From: Pseudomonadota bacterium
GTDB taxonomy: Bacteria > Pseudomonadota > Alphaproteobacteria > Caulobacterales > Caulobacteraceae
Assembly: GCA_023409795.1 (NCBI GenBank)
Contig: JAEYQX010000144.1
Coordinates: 1-7,902, forward strand
Direction of reading: 5' to 3'
Length of the DNA: 7,902 bases
Position numbers and translations under genes: made by a program. Shown here one piece after another: positions 1 to 6,093 of the stretch (its first letter is position 1; every line of letters starts with the position of its first letter). The notes beneath the pieces are model-generated. The model was not told the DNA's origin, did no database searches, and worked only from the letters and a program-made list of their open reading frames with translations.

Positions 1-619
1 CTCCGTGGCCGGTGAATGGGGCAAGGCCGACCACGGCCTGGGCGTCGACGTGGCCGATCCCGATCAGGTCAACCGACTGGCTGAGCAGGCCCGGCAACTG
101 ATGGGCGGCGTCGATATCATCGTCAACAATGCCGGGGTCGGCCATAAACCCCAGCCGCTGGATGAACTGTCTGACGCGGCGTTCCAGCGCATCCTCGACG
201 TCAACATCCGCTCCATCTACCTGATGTCCAAAGCCTTCGTGCCCGCCCTGAAGGCACAGGGGGCCGGGGCCATCCTCAACATAGCCTCGACCGGCGGGGT
301 CAGCCCCCGGCCCAACCTGACCTGGTACAATGCGTCGAAAGGCTGGGTCATCACCGCCACCCGCGCCATGGCGGTCGAGCTGGCCCCCTTCCAGGTGCGG
401 GTCAATGCGCTGAACCCGGTGGCGGGCGACACCCCCCTGCTCAAGACCTTCATGGGCGAGGACACCCCCGAGGTGCGGGCCCGGTTCCTGGCCTCCATCC
501 CCATGGGCCGCTTTTCGACACCCCAGGACATGGGGGCGGCCGCCGCCTTCCTGTGCTCGGATGACGCCTCGATGATCACCGGCGTAGCCCTGGAGGTCGA
601 CGGTGGCCGCTGCATCTGA
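1..619 (+). CDS. SDR-family NAD(P)-dependent oxidoreductase, 5' end cut off by the window
   Basis: Cytosolic short-chain dehydrogenase/reductase that oxidises an alcohol or reduces a carbonyl with NAD(P). The frame is open to the window edge. Counting residues from the GTG at 5, the aspartate-containing stretch DVAD (15-18), the NNAG motif (41-44), the helix-4 asparagine N67, catalytic S95 (13 residues before the tyrosine), and YxxxK (Y108, K112) are present, so the Asn-Ser-Tyr-Lys tetrad is complete. The C-terminal VDGG (198-201) is the usual family ending. What is missing is the N-terminal TGxxxGxG cofactor loop, about 50 residues, so the GTG at 5 is not the true start and the gene simply runs off the window. 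The post-catalytic loop reads NPVAGDTPL rather than the more common PG form, a variant I recall from some other SDRs. The substrate cannot be read from the sequence. Translationally coupled to the next gene. Confidence 0.93.
   Translation, partial: SVAGEWGKADHGLGVDVADPDQVNRLAEQARQLMGGVDIIVNNAGVGHKPQPLDELSDAAFQRILDVNIRSIYLMSKAFVPALKAQGAGAILNIASTGGVSPRPNLTWYNASKGWVITATRAMAVELAPFQVRVNALNPVAGDTPLLKTFMGEDTPEVRARFLASIPMGRFSTPQDMGAAAAFLCSDDASMITGVALEVDGGRCI
592..605 (+). promoter_or_regulatory. Ribosome-binding site inside the SDR gene that sets the GTG start of the LeuB-like gene
   Basis: GGAGG at 592-596 sits six bases before the GTG at 603-605, inside the last codons of the SDR gene, whose stop is at 617-619. 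The strong site and ideal spacing support GTG 603 as the start. They also imply translational coupling through a 17-base overlap. Confidence 0.7.
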
Positions 620-1724
620 CCGCGTCTTCAAGGTCCTGGTCCTGCCCGGCGACGGCATCGGGCCAGAGATCATCACCGAGACCCTGCGCGTGGCCGACTG
701 GCTTGCCCGCCATGCCGGCCTGAAACTGGAGCTGAGCCAGGGCCTGGCCGGTGGGGCCAGCATCGATGCCCATGGCACCCCCATCACCGAGGCCGTGGTG
801 GATCAGGCCCTGGCCTCGGACGCGGTGCTGTTCGGCTCGGTCGGCGGCCCGAGATGGGATCACCTGCCGCGCGCCCAGAGGCCCGAGATGGGCATTCTGC
901 GCCTGCGCCAGGCCCTTGACCTCTATGCCAACCTGCGGCCCGCCGTCTGTTTCGACGAACTGCTGGACGCCTCGGCCCTGAAGCCGGACCTGATCCGGGG
1001 CCTGGATATCCTGATCGTGCGCGAGGCGACGGCGGGGGTCTATTTCAGCTTGCCGCGCGCCAATGAGACCGGCCCGGACGGCCAGCGCCGCGCCTACGAC
1101 ACCCAGGCCTATACCGAAGCCGAGATCGCCCGCGTCTGCCGCACCGCCTTTGAGCTGGCCCGCAGCCGCCGGGGCCGGCTCTGCTCGGTGGACAAGGCCA
1201 ATGTCATGGAGACCGGGGCCCTGTGGCGTGCCATCGCCACCGAGGTGGGCGCGGATTACCCCGACGTCGAGCTGAGCCATATGTATGCCGACAACTGCGC
1301 CATGCAGCTGGTGCGCCGGCCCGACCAGTTCGACGTCATCGTCACCGACAACCTGTTCGGCGATATCCTGTCCGATGCGGCGGCGGCCCTGACGGGCTCC
1401 CTTGGGCTGCTGCCCTCGGCCTCGCTGTCGGGACTGGGCAGCGGCGGCCGCAGCCGGGGCCTGTATGAGCCCATCCACGGCTCGGCACCCGATATCGCCG
1501 GCCAGGGCATCGCCAATCCCATCGCCGCCATCCTGTCATTCGGCCTGGCCCTGCGCTGGTCCTTCGACCGCCCCGACCTGGCCGACCGGCTTGAGGCCGC
1601 CGTGCGCCGGGTGGTCGCCAGCGGCATCCGCACCCCCGCCATTGCCGCGCCCGGACAGCCAGGCGTTTCGACCCCCCGGATGACCGAGGCGGTCCTGGCC
1701 GCACTCGACAGCGAACTGGACTGA
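603..1724 (+). CDS. leuB: LeuB-family beta-decarboxylating dehydrogenase (3-isopropylmalate dehydrogenase-like)
   Basis: Cytosolic enzyme of the isocitrate/isopropylmalate dehydrogenase family, which oxidises a 2-hydroxy-3-carboxy acid with NAD and decarboxylates it. At 373 residues it is slightly long for LeuB (about 345-365). Seen in order: PGDGIGPEI (15-23); PEMGILRLR (94-102); arginines R102, R112 and R140; Y147; K198 in DKAN; D230 in MYADN; D254 and D258 in the DNLFGDILSD run (249-258); and the NAD loop GSAPDIAG (293-300). The residues matching those that contact the isopropyl group in Thermus IPMDH (E95, I98, L99) are kept, favouring an isopropylmalate-like substrate over tartrate or isocitrate. 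The usual RELTGG reads REATAG here (140-145). No leuA, leuC or leuD lies beside it, and its partners look catabolic, so it may be a paralogue with another job rather than the housekeeping leucine enzyme. Family certain; substrate inferred. Confidence 0.92.
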   Translation: MAAASDRVFKVLVLPGDGIGPEIITETLRVADWLARHAGLKLELSQGLAGGASIDAHGTPITEAVVDQALASDAVLFGSVGGPRWDHLPRAQRPEMGILRLRQALDLYANLRPAVCFDELLDASALKPDLIRGLDILIVREATAGVYFSLPRANETGPDGQRRAYDTQAYTEAEIARVCRTAFELARSRRGRLCSVDKANVMETGALWRAIATEVGADYPDVELSHMYADNCAMQLVRRPDQFDVIVTDNLFGDILSDAAAALTGSLGLLPSASLSGLGSGGRSRGLYEPIHGSAPDIAGQGIANPIAAILSFGLALRWSFDRPDLADRLEAAVRRVVASGIRTPAIAAPGQPGVSTPRMTEAVLAALDSELD

Positions 1725-1734
1725 GGAAGCCGAC

Positions 1735-3021
1735 ATGACTGCCCCCAGCCTGCAAACCGTCATGGACCTGATCGAGGGGCGCACCGACGACCTGGTGGCC
1801 CTGACCCGGGACCTGATCCGCTTTCCGACGATCAACCCGCCGGGCGAGGCCTATCGCCCCTGTGCCGAATATATTGGCGAGCGCCTGAGGAAACGCGGCT
1901 TCAAGGTCGAGTATGTGCGGGGCGAAGGCACGCCCGGCGACAGCGACCGCTATCCCCGCACCAATGTCATCGCCCGCTGGGAAGGCTCGGGGCCCGGCCC
2001 CTGCGTCCACTTCAACAGCCATATCGACGTGGTCGAGGTCGGCAGCGGCTGGACCGTCGATCCCTTTGGCGCAGAGGTGCGCGACGGCCGCGTCTATGGC
2101 CGGGGGGCCTGCGACATGAAGGGCGGGCTGGCGGCCTCGATCATTGCGGTCGAGGCCCTGATTGATTCCGGCCTGCCCCTGCCCGGCGCGCTGGAAATCT
2201 CGGGCACGGTGGACGAGGAATCGGGCGGCTATGGCGGCGTGGCCTATCTGGCGGAGCGGGGCTGGTTCTCGCCGCCACGGGTCAACCACGTCATCATTCC
2301 CGAACCTCTGAACGTCGACCGCGTCTGCATTGGCCACCGCGGCGTCTGGTGGGCCGAGATCGAGACGAAGGGGCGCATTGCCCACGGCTCCATGCCCTTC
2401 CTGGGCGACTCGGCCATCCGCCACATGGGGGCCGTGCTCAATGCCTTCGAGGATCGGCTCTATCCCGCCATGGCGGCGCGCCATTCAGAAATGCCGGTGG
2501 TGCCCGAGGGGGCGCGGCAGTCGACGATGAACATCAACTCCATCCACGGCGGCCAGGACGAGGGCTTCGAGGGCCTGCCCGCGCCCTGCGTGGCCGATTC
2601 CAGCCGCATGATCATCGACCGCCGCTTCCTGATCGAGGAAAGCCTGGACGAGGTGAAGGGCGAGGTGAAGGCCATCCTGGAAGGCCTGGCGGCCCAGCGG
2701 GACGGCTTCCGCTATGAGATCCGCGACCTGTTCGAGGTTGCCCCCAGCATGGCTGACCGCGACGGCCCGGTTGCCAGCACCACCGCCGCAGCGATCGAGG
2801 CCGTCCTGGGGCGCAAGGCCCAGTTCGTCTGCTCGCCCGGCACCTATGACCAGAAGCACGTCGACCGCATCGGCAAGCTGAAGGACTGCATCGCCTATGG
2901 TCCGGGCATCCTGGACCTGGCGCATCAGCCCGACGAGTGGGTGGGCATCGAGGACATGACCAATGCGGCCAAGGTCATGGCCCGAACCGCCCATGACCTT
3001 CTGACCCGAAGCAAGGGATGA
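1735..3021 (+). CDS. M20-family metallo-amidohydrolase, ArgE/DapE type
   Basis: Cytosolic di-metal (usually zinc) hydrolase of the ArgE/DapE group, which removes an acyl group from an amino acid or amine or cleaves a related amide bond. The 428 residues show the full ligand set: H96 and D98 in HIDVV, bridging D127 in CDMKGG (126-131), general base E161 and ligand E162 in VDEES, E190 in PEP, and H397 in HQPDE near the C-terminus. H217 in AHGS marks the inserted dimerisation lid domain (roughly 200-325). No signal peptide is visible. The start follows the previous stop by ten bases, with GAGGAAG (1723-1729) five bases before the ATG. Where many relatives read DRRLLPGE, this one has DRRFLIEES (295-303), so substrate preference may differ. 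It is probably neither the essential DapE nor ArgE, given the neighbours. N-acyl amino acid, dipeptide or N-carbamoyl substrates all remain possible. Confidence 0.93.
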   Translation: MTAPSLQTVMDLIEGRTDDLVALTRDLIRFPTINPPGEAYRPCAEYIGERLRKRGFKVEYVRGEGTPGDSDRYPRTNVIARWEGSGPGPCVHFNSHIDVVEVGSGWTVDPFGAEVRDGRVYGRGACDMKGGLAASIIAVEALIDSGLPLPGALEISGTVDEESGGYGGVAYLAERGWFSPPRVNHVIIPEPLNVDRVCIGHRGVWWAEIETKGRIAHGSMPFLGDSAIRHMGAVLNAFEDRLYPAMAARHSEMPVVPEGARQSTMNINSIHGGQDEGFEGLPAPCVADSSRMIIDRRFLIEESLDEVKGEVKAILEGLAAQRDGFRYEIRDLFEVAPSMADRDGPVASTTAAAIEAVLGRKAQFVCSPGTYDQKHVDRIGKLKDCIAYGPGILDLAHQPDEWVGIEDMTNAAKVMARTAHDLLTRSKG

Positions 3022-3029
3022 GCGAGATG
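3013..3029 (+). promoter_or_regulatory. Ribosome-binding site with two candidate starts for the XRE-cupin gene
   Basis: AAGGG (3013-3017) directly abuts the ATG at 3018, leaving no spacer, but lies nine bases before a second in-frame ATG at 3027. Spacing favours ATG 3027. The ATGA overlap with the hydrolase stop (3018-3021) is a classic coupling arrangement for ATG 3018. The two forms differ by three residues. Confidence 0.45.
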
Positions 3030-3596
3030 GCGCGGGGCGAAGGCACGGAAAGCGAGAACATCATCGGGCCGCGCCTGCATGCCCTGCGCGACCGCCTGGG
3101 ACTGTCCCAGCGCGCCCTGGCCCGAAAGGCCGGGGTGCCGTCCAGCACGGTCAGCCTGATCGAAAGCGGCCGGACCAGCCCGTCGGTGGGCTCTCTGAAA
3201 CGGCTGCTGGACGCAGCGGGGGTGTCGCTGGGCGAGTTCTTCAGCAGCCAGTTCGAGGCCACGACCCGCTACTTCTATCGCCACGAGGACCTGACCGAAA
3301 TCTCCAGCGGCGAGGTTTCCTATCGGCAGCTGGGCCCGGGCCAGGGCTCCAGCCTGCAGATTTTGTACGAGACCTACCAGCCCGGATCCGACAGTGGCCG
3401 GGTCATGCTGTCGCATGAGGGCGAGGAAGGGGGCCTGGTCATTGAGGGCCGCCTGGAGGTCACCGTGGACAGCCAGGTTCGCGTCATAAAGGCCGGAGAT
3501 GGTTATCTTTTTCCCAGCACCCTGCCCCACCGGTTCCGCAATACAGGCAACATTCCCTGCGTGGTTATCAGTGCCTGCACGCCACCGACATTCTGA
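3018..3596 (+). CDS. XRE-family transcriptional regulator with C-terminal cupin domain, PuuR-like
   Basis: DNA-binding regulator, most likely a repressor relieved by a small ligand. The 192 residues split into an N-terminal helix-turn-helix of the XRE/Cro type (about 18-73; recognition part SQRALARKAG and PSSTVSLIESGR) and a C-terminal cupin sensor domain (about 115-187; YQPGSDSG, HEGEEGG, AGDGYLFP, PHRFRN). The cupin sequence and the ending ACTPPTF resemble E. coli PuuR (185 residues), the repressor of putrescine use. The start overlaps the hydrolase stop as ATGA, so it is co-expressed with block A. A natural target is the intergenic region just downstream, in front of the receptor gene, where a PuuR-like half-match lies. 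Family call is firm. The ligand is inferred to be an amine, amino acid or acyl derivative handled by these enzymes; polyamine itself is not shown. Confidence 0.93.
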   Translation: MSEMARGEGTESENIIGPRLHALRDRLGLSQRALARKAGVPSSTVSLIESGRTSPSVGSLKRLLDAAGVSLGEFFSSQFEATTRYFYRHEDLTEISSGEVSYRQLGPGQGSSLQILYETYQPGSDSGRVMLSHEGEEGGLVIEGRLEVTVDSQVRVIKAGDGYLFPSTLPHRFRNTGNIPCVVISACTPPTF

Positions 3597-3617
3597 AACC
3601 TGCACCAAACGATCAGG

Positions 3618-3632
3618 ATAATGAACAATTGT
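3618..3632 (+). promoter_or_regulatory. Candidate operator for the PuuR-like regulator
   Basis: ATAATGAACA at 3618-3627 equals the last ten bases of the asymmetric 15-base site I recall for E. coli PuuR (AAAATATAATGAACA). It runs into the eight-base palindrome ACAATTGT (3625-3632). It lies 22 bases after the regulator stop and overlaps a possible -35 element, a position that suits repression. Only one copy is visible, and a ten-base AT-rich match can arise by chance. Confidence 0.35.
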
Positions 3633-3658
3633 CGCAAAAACGCCTAACGAATCATCAT
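3629..3658 (+). promoter_or_regulatory. Weak candidate promoter overlapping the operator
   Basis: TTGTCG (3629-3634) matches the alphaproteobacterial -35 consensus TTGACG at five of six bases. CATCAT (3653-3658) matches TATAAT at four of six after an 18-base spacer. The -35 falls on the candidate operator. The -10 is poor, so this is only one of two readings for the block B promoter. Confidence 0.25.
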
Positions 3659-3681
3659 CTTGCCCGCCGAAAGAAACAGGC

Positions 3682-3712
3682 TTGCTGTGACAGACCTTTC
3701 CCTCGCTACTTC
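3682..3712 (+). promoter_or_regulatory. Alternative candidate promoter, Caulobacter-style -10
   Basis: GCTACTTC (3705-3712) matches the Caulobacter housekeeping -10 form GCTANAWC at all but one defined position. TTGCTG (3682-3687), 17 bases upstream, fits TTGACG at four of six. It would place the start of transcription near 3718-3720, giving a leader of about 160 bases to the receptor start. Confidence 0.25.
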
Positions 3713-3869
3713 TTCTTGTGATGCAGTAGACTTTGCCCTTGGATAAGCCTTCCACGAAAGCCTGAATACCAGAGGCATGGCGGGGTGGTTGGTAGCGAGA
3801 GAGCTTGAGGGTGGCGGGCCTTCTCCCGTTGATCGCCGGACCGGCCTGAAGATTGCGGTCCGACATGAT

Positions 3870-3884
3870 GAGGTTGGAAGCATG
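3870..3884 (+). promoter_or_regulatory. Ribosome-binding site that decides the receptor start
   Basis: GAGG (3870-3873) lies eight bases before the ATG at 3882. Together with the signal peptide that begins at this ATG, it favours 3882 over the longer in-frame ATG at 3777, which has no comparable site. Confidence 0.6.
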
Positions 3885-6077
3885 AACCGTCTTTGGATCG
3901 GGGTGTCCACGCTCGCTCTGGTGGCGCTTGAGCCTTCCCTGGCGGCGGCCCAGGCTGCGACACAGGACCAGGTCACCACGATTGACGAGGTCATTGTTAC
4001 GGCCCAGCGGCGCGAGCAGGCAGCCCAGGATGTCGGCATCGCCCTCAGCGTCATGACTGGCGAGAGCCTGGTCCAGCAGGGTATCACCAACGTCAACCAG
4101 CTTCAGAACGCGACCCCGAACCTGGAGGTCGAGCCGGCCTTTGGCGGCGGGGCGGCCCAGTTCCGCATGCGCGGCGTCGGCTTCCAGGACTATGCCTCGA
4201 ACAACTCGCCCACGGTCGGCGTCTATGTGAACGAGGTGGCCTACCCGGTCCCGGTCATGACCCAGGGCCTGATCTTTGACGTCGACCGGGTCGAGGTCCT
4301 GCGCGGTCCCCAGGGCACGCTCTACGGCCGCAACACCACCGGCGGGGCCATCAGCTTTGTCACCCGTCGCCCGACCGCCGAGCCAGCGGCGGGCCTGATC
4401 GCCGAATGGGGCACCCACGAGCTGTTCCGGGCCGAGGGCTATGTCTCGGGGCCGCTGGCCGACACCCTGGGTGGCCGCCTCGCCATCTCGACCGAGCAGG
4501 GCGGGGCCTGGCAGTATCACCGCGACACCGGCGAGAGCATCGGCGACGCCGACCGCACCGGGGCCCGTGCCCTGCTGGCCTGGGATCCCAGCGACAGCCT
4601 GTCCTTTCTGCTGGATGTCCACGGCGGCATCGACAAGTCCGAGAACCAGGCCCTCTACCTGCTCAGCGACCTGCATACCCGCGCGGGCACCGGGCCGGTC
4701 ATTCCCGCCGATGTGGATCGCTCCAGGACCGGCTGGGGCATCTCGCCCCGCTTTGCCGCCGCCATCGGCCGCGACCTGGATTCCAAGCCGGGGCGCGACA
4801 ATGCCTCCTGGGGCCTATCGCTGAACGCCAGCAAGGCCCTGGCCGGGCTGAACCTGACCAGCATCACCAGCTATGAGACCCTGGATCGCAGCGAATACGG
4901 CGACTGGGACGCCTCGCCGTCGGTCGAGGCCGATACCTTTTTCGGCAGTGATGTCAGCGTCTTCTCGCAGGAACTGCGCCTGGCGTCGGACAATGACAGC
5001 CCCCTGACCTGGGTGGCCGGCTTCTACTATTCGCAGCAGGACCTGAACGAGCGCTATTTCTCGGACTTCATCGACGTCTATGGCACCTATGCCGAGGTCA
5101 CCTATGACCAGGCTGTCGAGAGCTGGAGCCTGTTCGGCCAGGCCGAATACCAGTTCGCCGACCAGCTGAAGGCCATCCTGGGCCTGCGCTATGAAGAGGA
5201 AACCCGCGAGCTCCAGGGCTTTGGCTCGGCCTTCGGCGGGGCCACCGCCCTGCCCCCCACCAGCGTCGAGACCAAGATGACGCCGCTGACCGGCAAGGCG
5301 GCGCTGGAGTTCAAGCCCAACGACAACCTGCTGATCTATGGCTCGGCCAGCCGCGGGGCCAAGTCGGGCGGCTTCACCACCTACAACACCGGCGAGACCA
5401 GCGGCATCCAGCCCTTCAACCCGGAAATCCTGTGGGCCTATGAGGTCGGCTTCAAGGCGGACCCCAGCCGCGCCCTGCAGCTGAACGGTGCCGCCTACTT
5501 CTATGACTATACCGACCAGCAGGTGCTGTCGGCGGTCTGGGGGGCCAATGGTCCGGTGGGCCGCTTCACCAATGCCCCCAGCTCGCACATCTATGGGGCC
5601 GAGCTTGAGGCCATCCTGCGCCCGGTCACCGGCCTGCGCATCAGCCAGTCGCTCAGCTACAAGAAGGGCGAATACGACGAGTATGAGGCCATGGACGTCG
5701 CCGCCTCGCGCGAGGCGGGCCAGGCTGTCTATACCGACATGGCCAACACCCCGATCCTGTTCCCGGCCTGGAGCTATTCGGGCTCGGTCAGCTACGACTG
5801 GGTCCTGAGCGGCTTCGACGTCACGACCGAGGCCAACTATGCCTATCGCGACGAGCACATCTCGTGGCTGGGGCCGAAGTATGATGTCGAGGCCTATTGG
5901 CTGGCCAATGCCAGTGTCGCCCTGTCACCGCAGGGGGCCAACTGGTCGCTGACCTTCTGGGCCCGCAACCTGTTCGACCAGGAATACGACCTGACCCGCA
6001 ACTTCTTCACCAGCGCCGACATCGCCCAGCCGGGTCGTCCCCGCACGGTCGGCCTGCGCCTGAACTGGCAATACTGA
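3882..6077 (+). CDS. TonB-dependent outer-membrane receptor
   Basis: Outer-membrane beta-barrel that imports a ligand using TonB-ExbBD energy. The 731-residue form starts with a signal peptide (charged R3, hydrophobic core 4-16, AAA/QA cleavage near 23-25), followed by a TonB box (IDEVIVTA, 34-41). The plug domain (about 44-165) contains MRGVG (96-100) and the hallmark RGPQGTLYGR (141-150) then NTTGGAISF. The remaining ~560 residues form the barrel and end with NLFDQEYD and a terminal strand closing in WQY; the aromatic last residue fits the barrel-assembly signal. No extra N-terminal signalling domain is present, so it is not a FecA-type transducer. It heads block B, 285 bases after the XRE-cupin gene, and precedes an aminotransferase and a peptide-type binding protein. 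That suggests an organic nitrogen compound or peptide rather than an iron-siderophore ligand, but the ligand is not readable from sequence. Starting at 3777 would put 35 hydrophilic residues before the signal peptide. Confidence 0.95.
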   Translation: MNRLWIGVSTLALVALEPSLAAAQAATQDQVTTIDEVIVTAQRREQAAQDVGIALSVMTGESLVQQGITNVNQLQNATPNLEVEPAFGGGAAQFRMRGVGFQDYASNNSPTVGVYVNEVAYPVPVMTQGLIFDVDRVEVLRGPQGTLYGRNTTGGAISFVTRRPTAEPAAGLIAEWGTHELFRAEGYVSGPLADTLGGRLAISTEQGGAWQYHRDTGESIGDADRTGARALLAWDPSDSLSFLLDVHGGIDKSENQALYLLSDLHTRAGTGPVIPADVDRSRTGWGISPRFAAAIGRDLDSKPGRDNASWGLSLNASKALAGLNLTSITSYETLDRSEYGDWDASPSVEADTFFGSDVSVFSQELRLASDNDSPLTWVAGFYYSQQDLNERYFSDFIDVYGTYAEVTYDQAVESWSLFGQAEYQFADQLKAILGLRYEEETRELQGFGSAFGGATALPPTSVETKMTPLTGKAALEFKPNDNLLIYGSASRGAKSGGFTTYNTGETSGIQPFNPEILWAYEVGFKADPSRALQLNGAAYFYDYTDQQVLSAVWGANGPVGRFTNAPSSHIYGAELEAILRPVTGLRISQSLSYKKGEYDEYEAMDVAASREAGQAVYTDMANTPILFPAWSYSGSVSYDWVLSGFDVTTEANYAYRDEHISWLGPKYDVEAYWLANASVALSPQGANWSLTFWARNLFDQEYDLTRNFFTSADIAQPGRPRTVGLRLNWQY

Positions 6078-6093
6078 TCCAGGAGCTTCGTGC

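Larger units (their letters stand above)
3597..3881 (+). promoter_or_regulatory. Intergenic control region between the regulator and the receptor gene
   Basis: This is the only sizeable non-coding stretch in the window. GC falls to 40%, 53% and 50% in the three 60-base lines from 3601 to 3780, against over 65% in neighbouring genes. I see no convincing intrinsic terminator after the regulator stop (3594-3596). There is only a weak interrupted stem pairing GAAAG (3669-3673) with CTTTC (3696-3700), with ACAG/CTGT inside it. An in-frame ATG at 3777 exists but the protein from it would bury the signal peptide, so the leader to 3881 is treated as untranslated. Candidate operator, promoters and ribosome-binding site are listed separately. 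Confidence 0.65.

Noticed and set aside
5..619. GTG at 5 as a true start of a short SDR
   Set aside because: It would omit the nucleotide-binding first beta-alpha-beta unit essential to SDRs, and the frame stays open to the window edge; the gene is cut, not short.
603..1724. Tartrate or homoisocitrate dehydrogenase identity for the LeuB-like protein
   Set aside because: The substrate helix PEMGILRLR keeps the Glu and hydrophobic residues of isopropylmalate dehydrogenase, and the NAD loop is LeuB-like; the other subfamilies differ there.
1342..2484. Minus-strand open frame of 380 codons
   Set aside because: Antisense to the LeuB-like and M20 genes, both of which have full catalytic motifs; the antisense translation is low-complexity and spans two real genes.
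3669..3700. Possible terminator after the regulator (GAAAG/CTTTC stem with inner ACAG/CTGT)
   Set aside because: Stem is short and interrupted, low in GC, and has no following T-run.
3760..3776. GCCT/AGGC inverted repeat upstream of the receptor
   Set aside because: Four-base arms with a nine-base loop are expected by chance; no link to any motif.
2925..4676. Very long open frame on the minus strand (583 codons)
   Set aside because: It lies opposite the M20, regulator and receptor genes and crosses the intergenic region. Its sequence is Ala/Gly/Gln/Val-rich with no recognisable motif, as expected for the complement of GC-rich coding DNA.
4815..5858. Minus-strand open frame of 347 codons
   Set aside because: Wholly within the receptor barrel region on the other strand; no domain seen and composition is that of a shadow frame.
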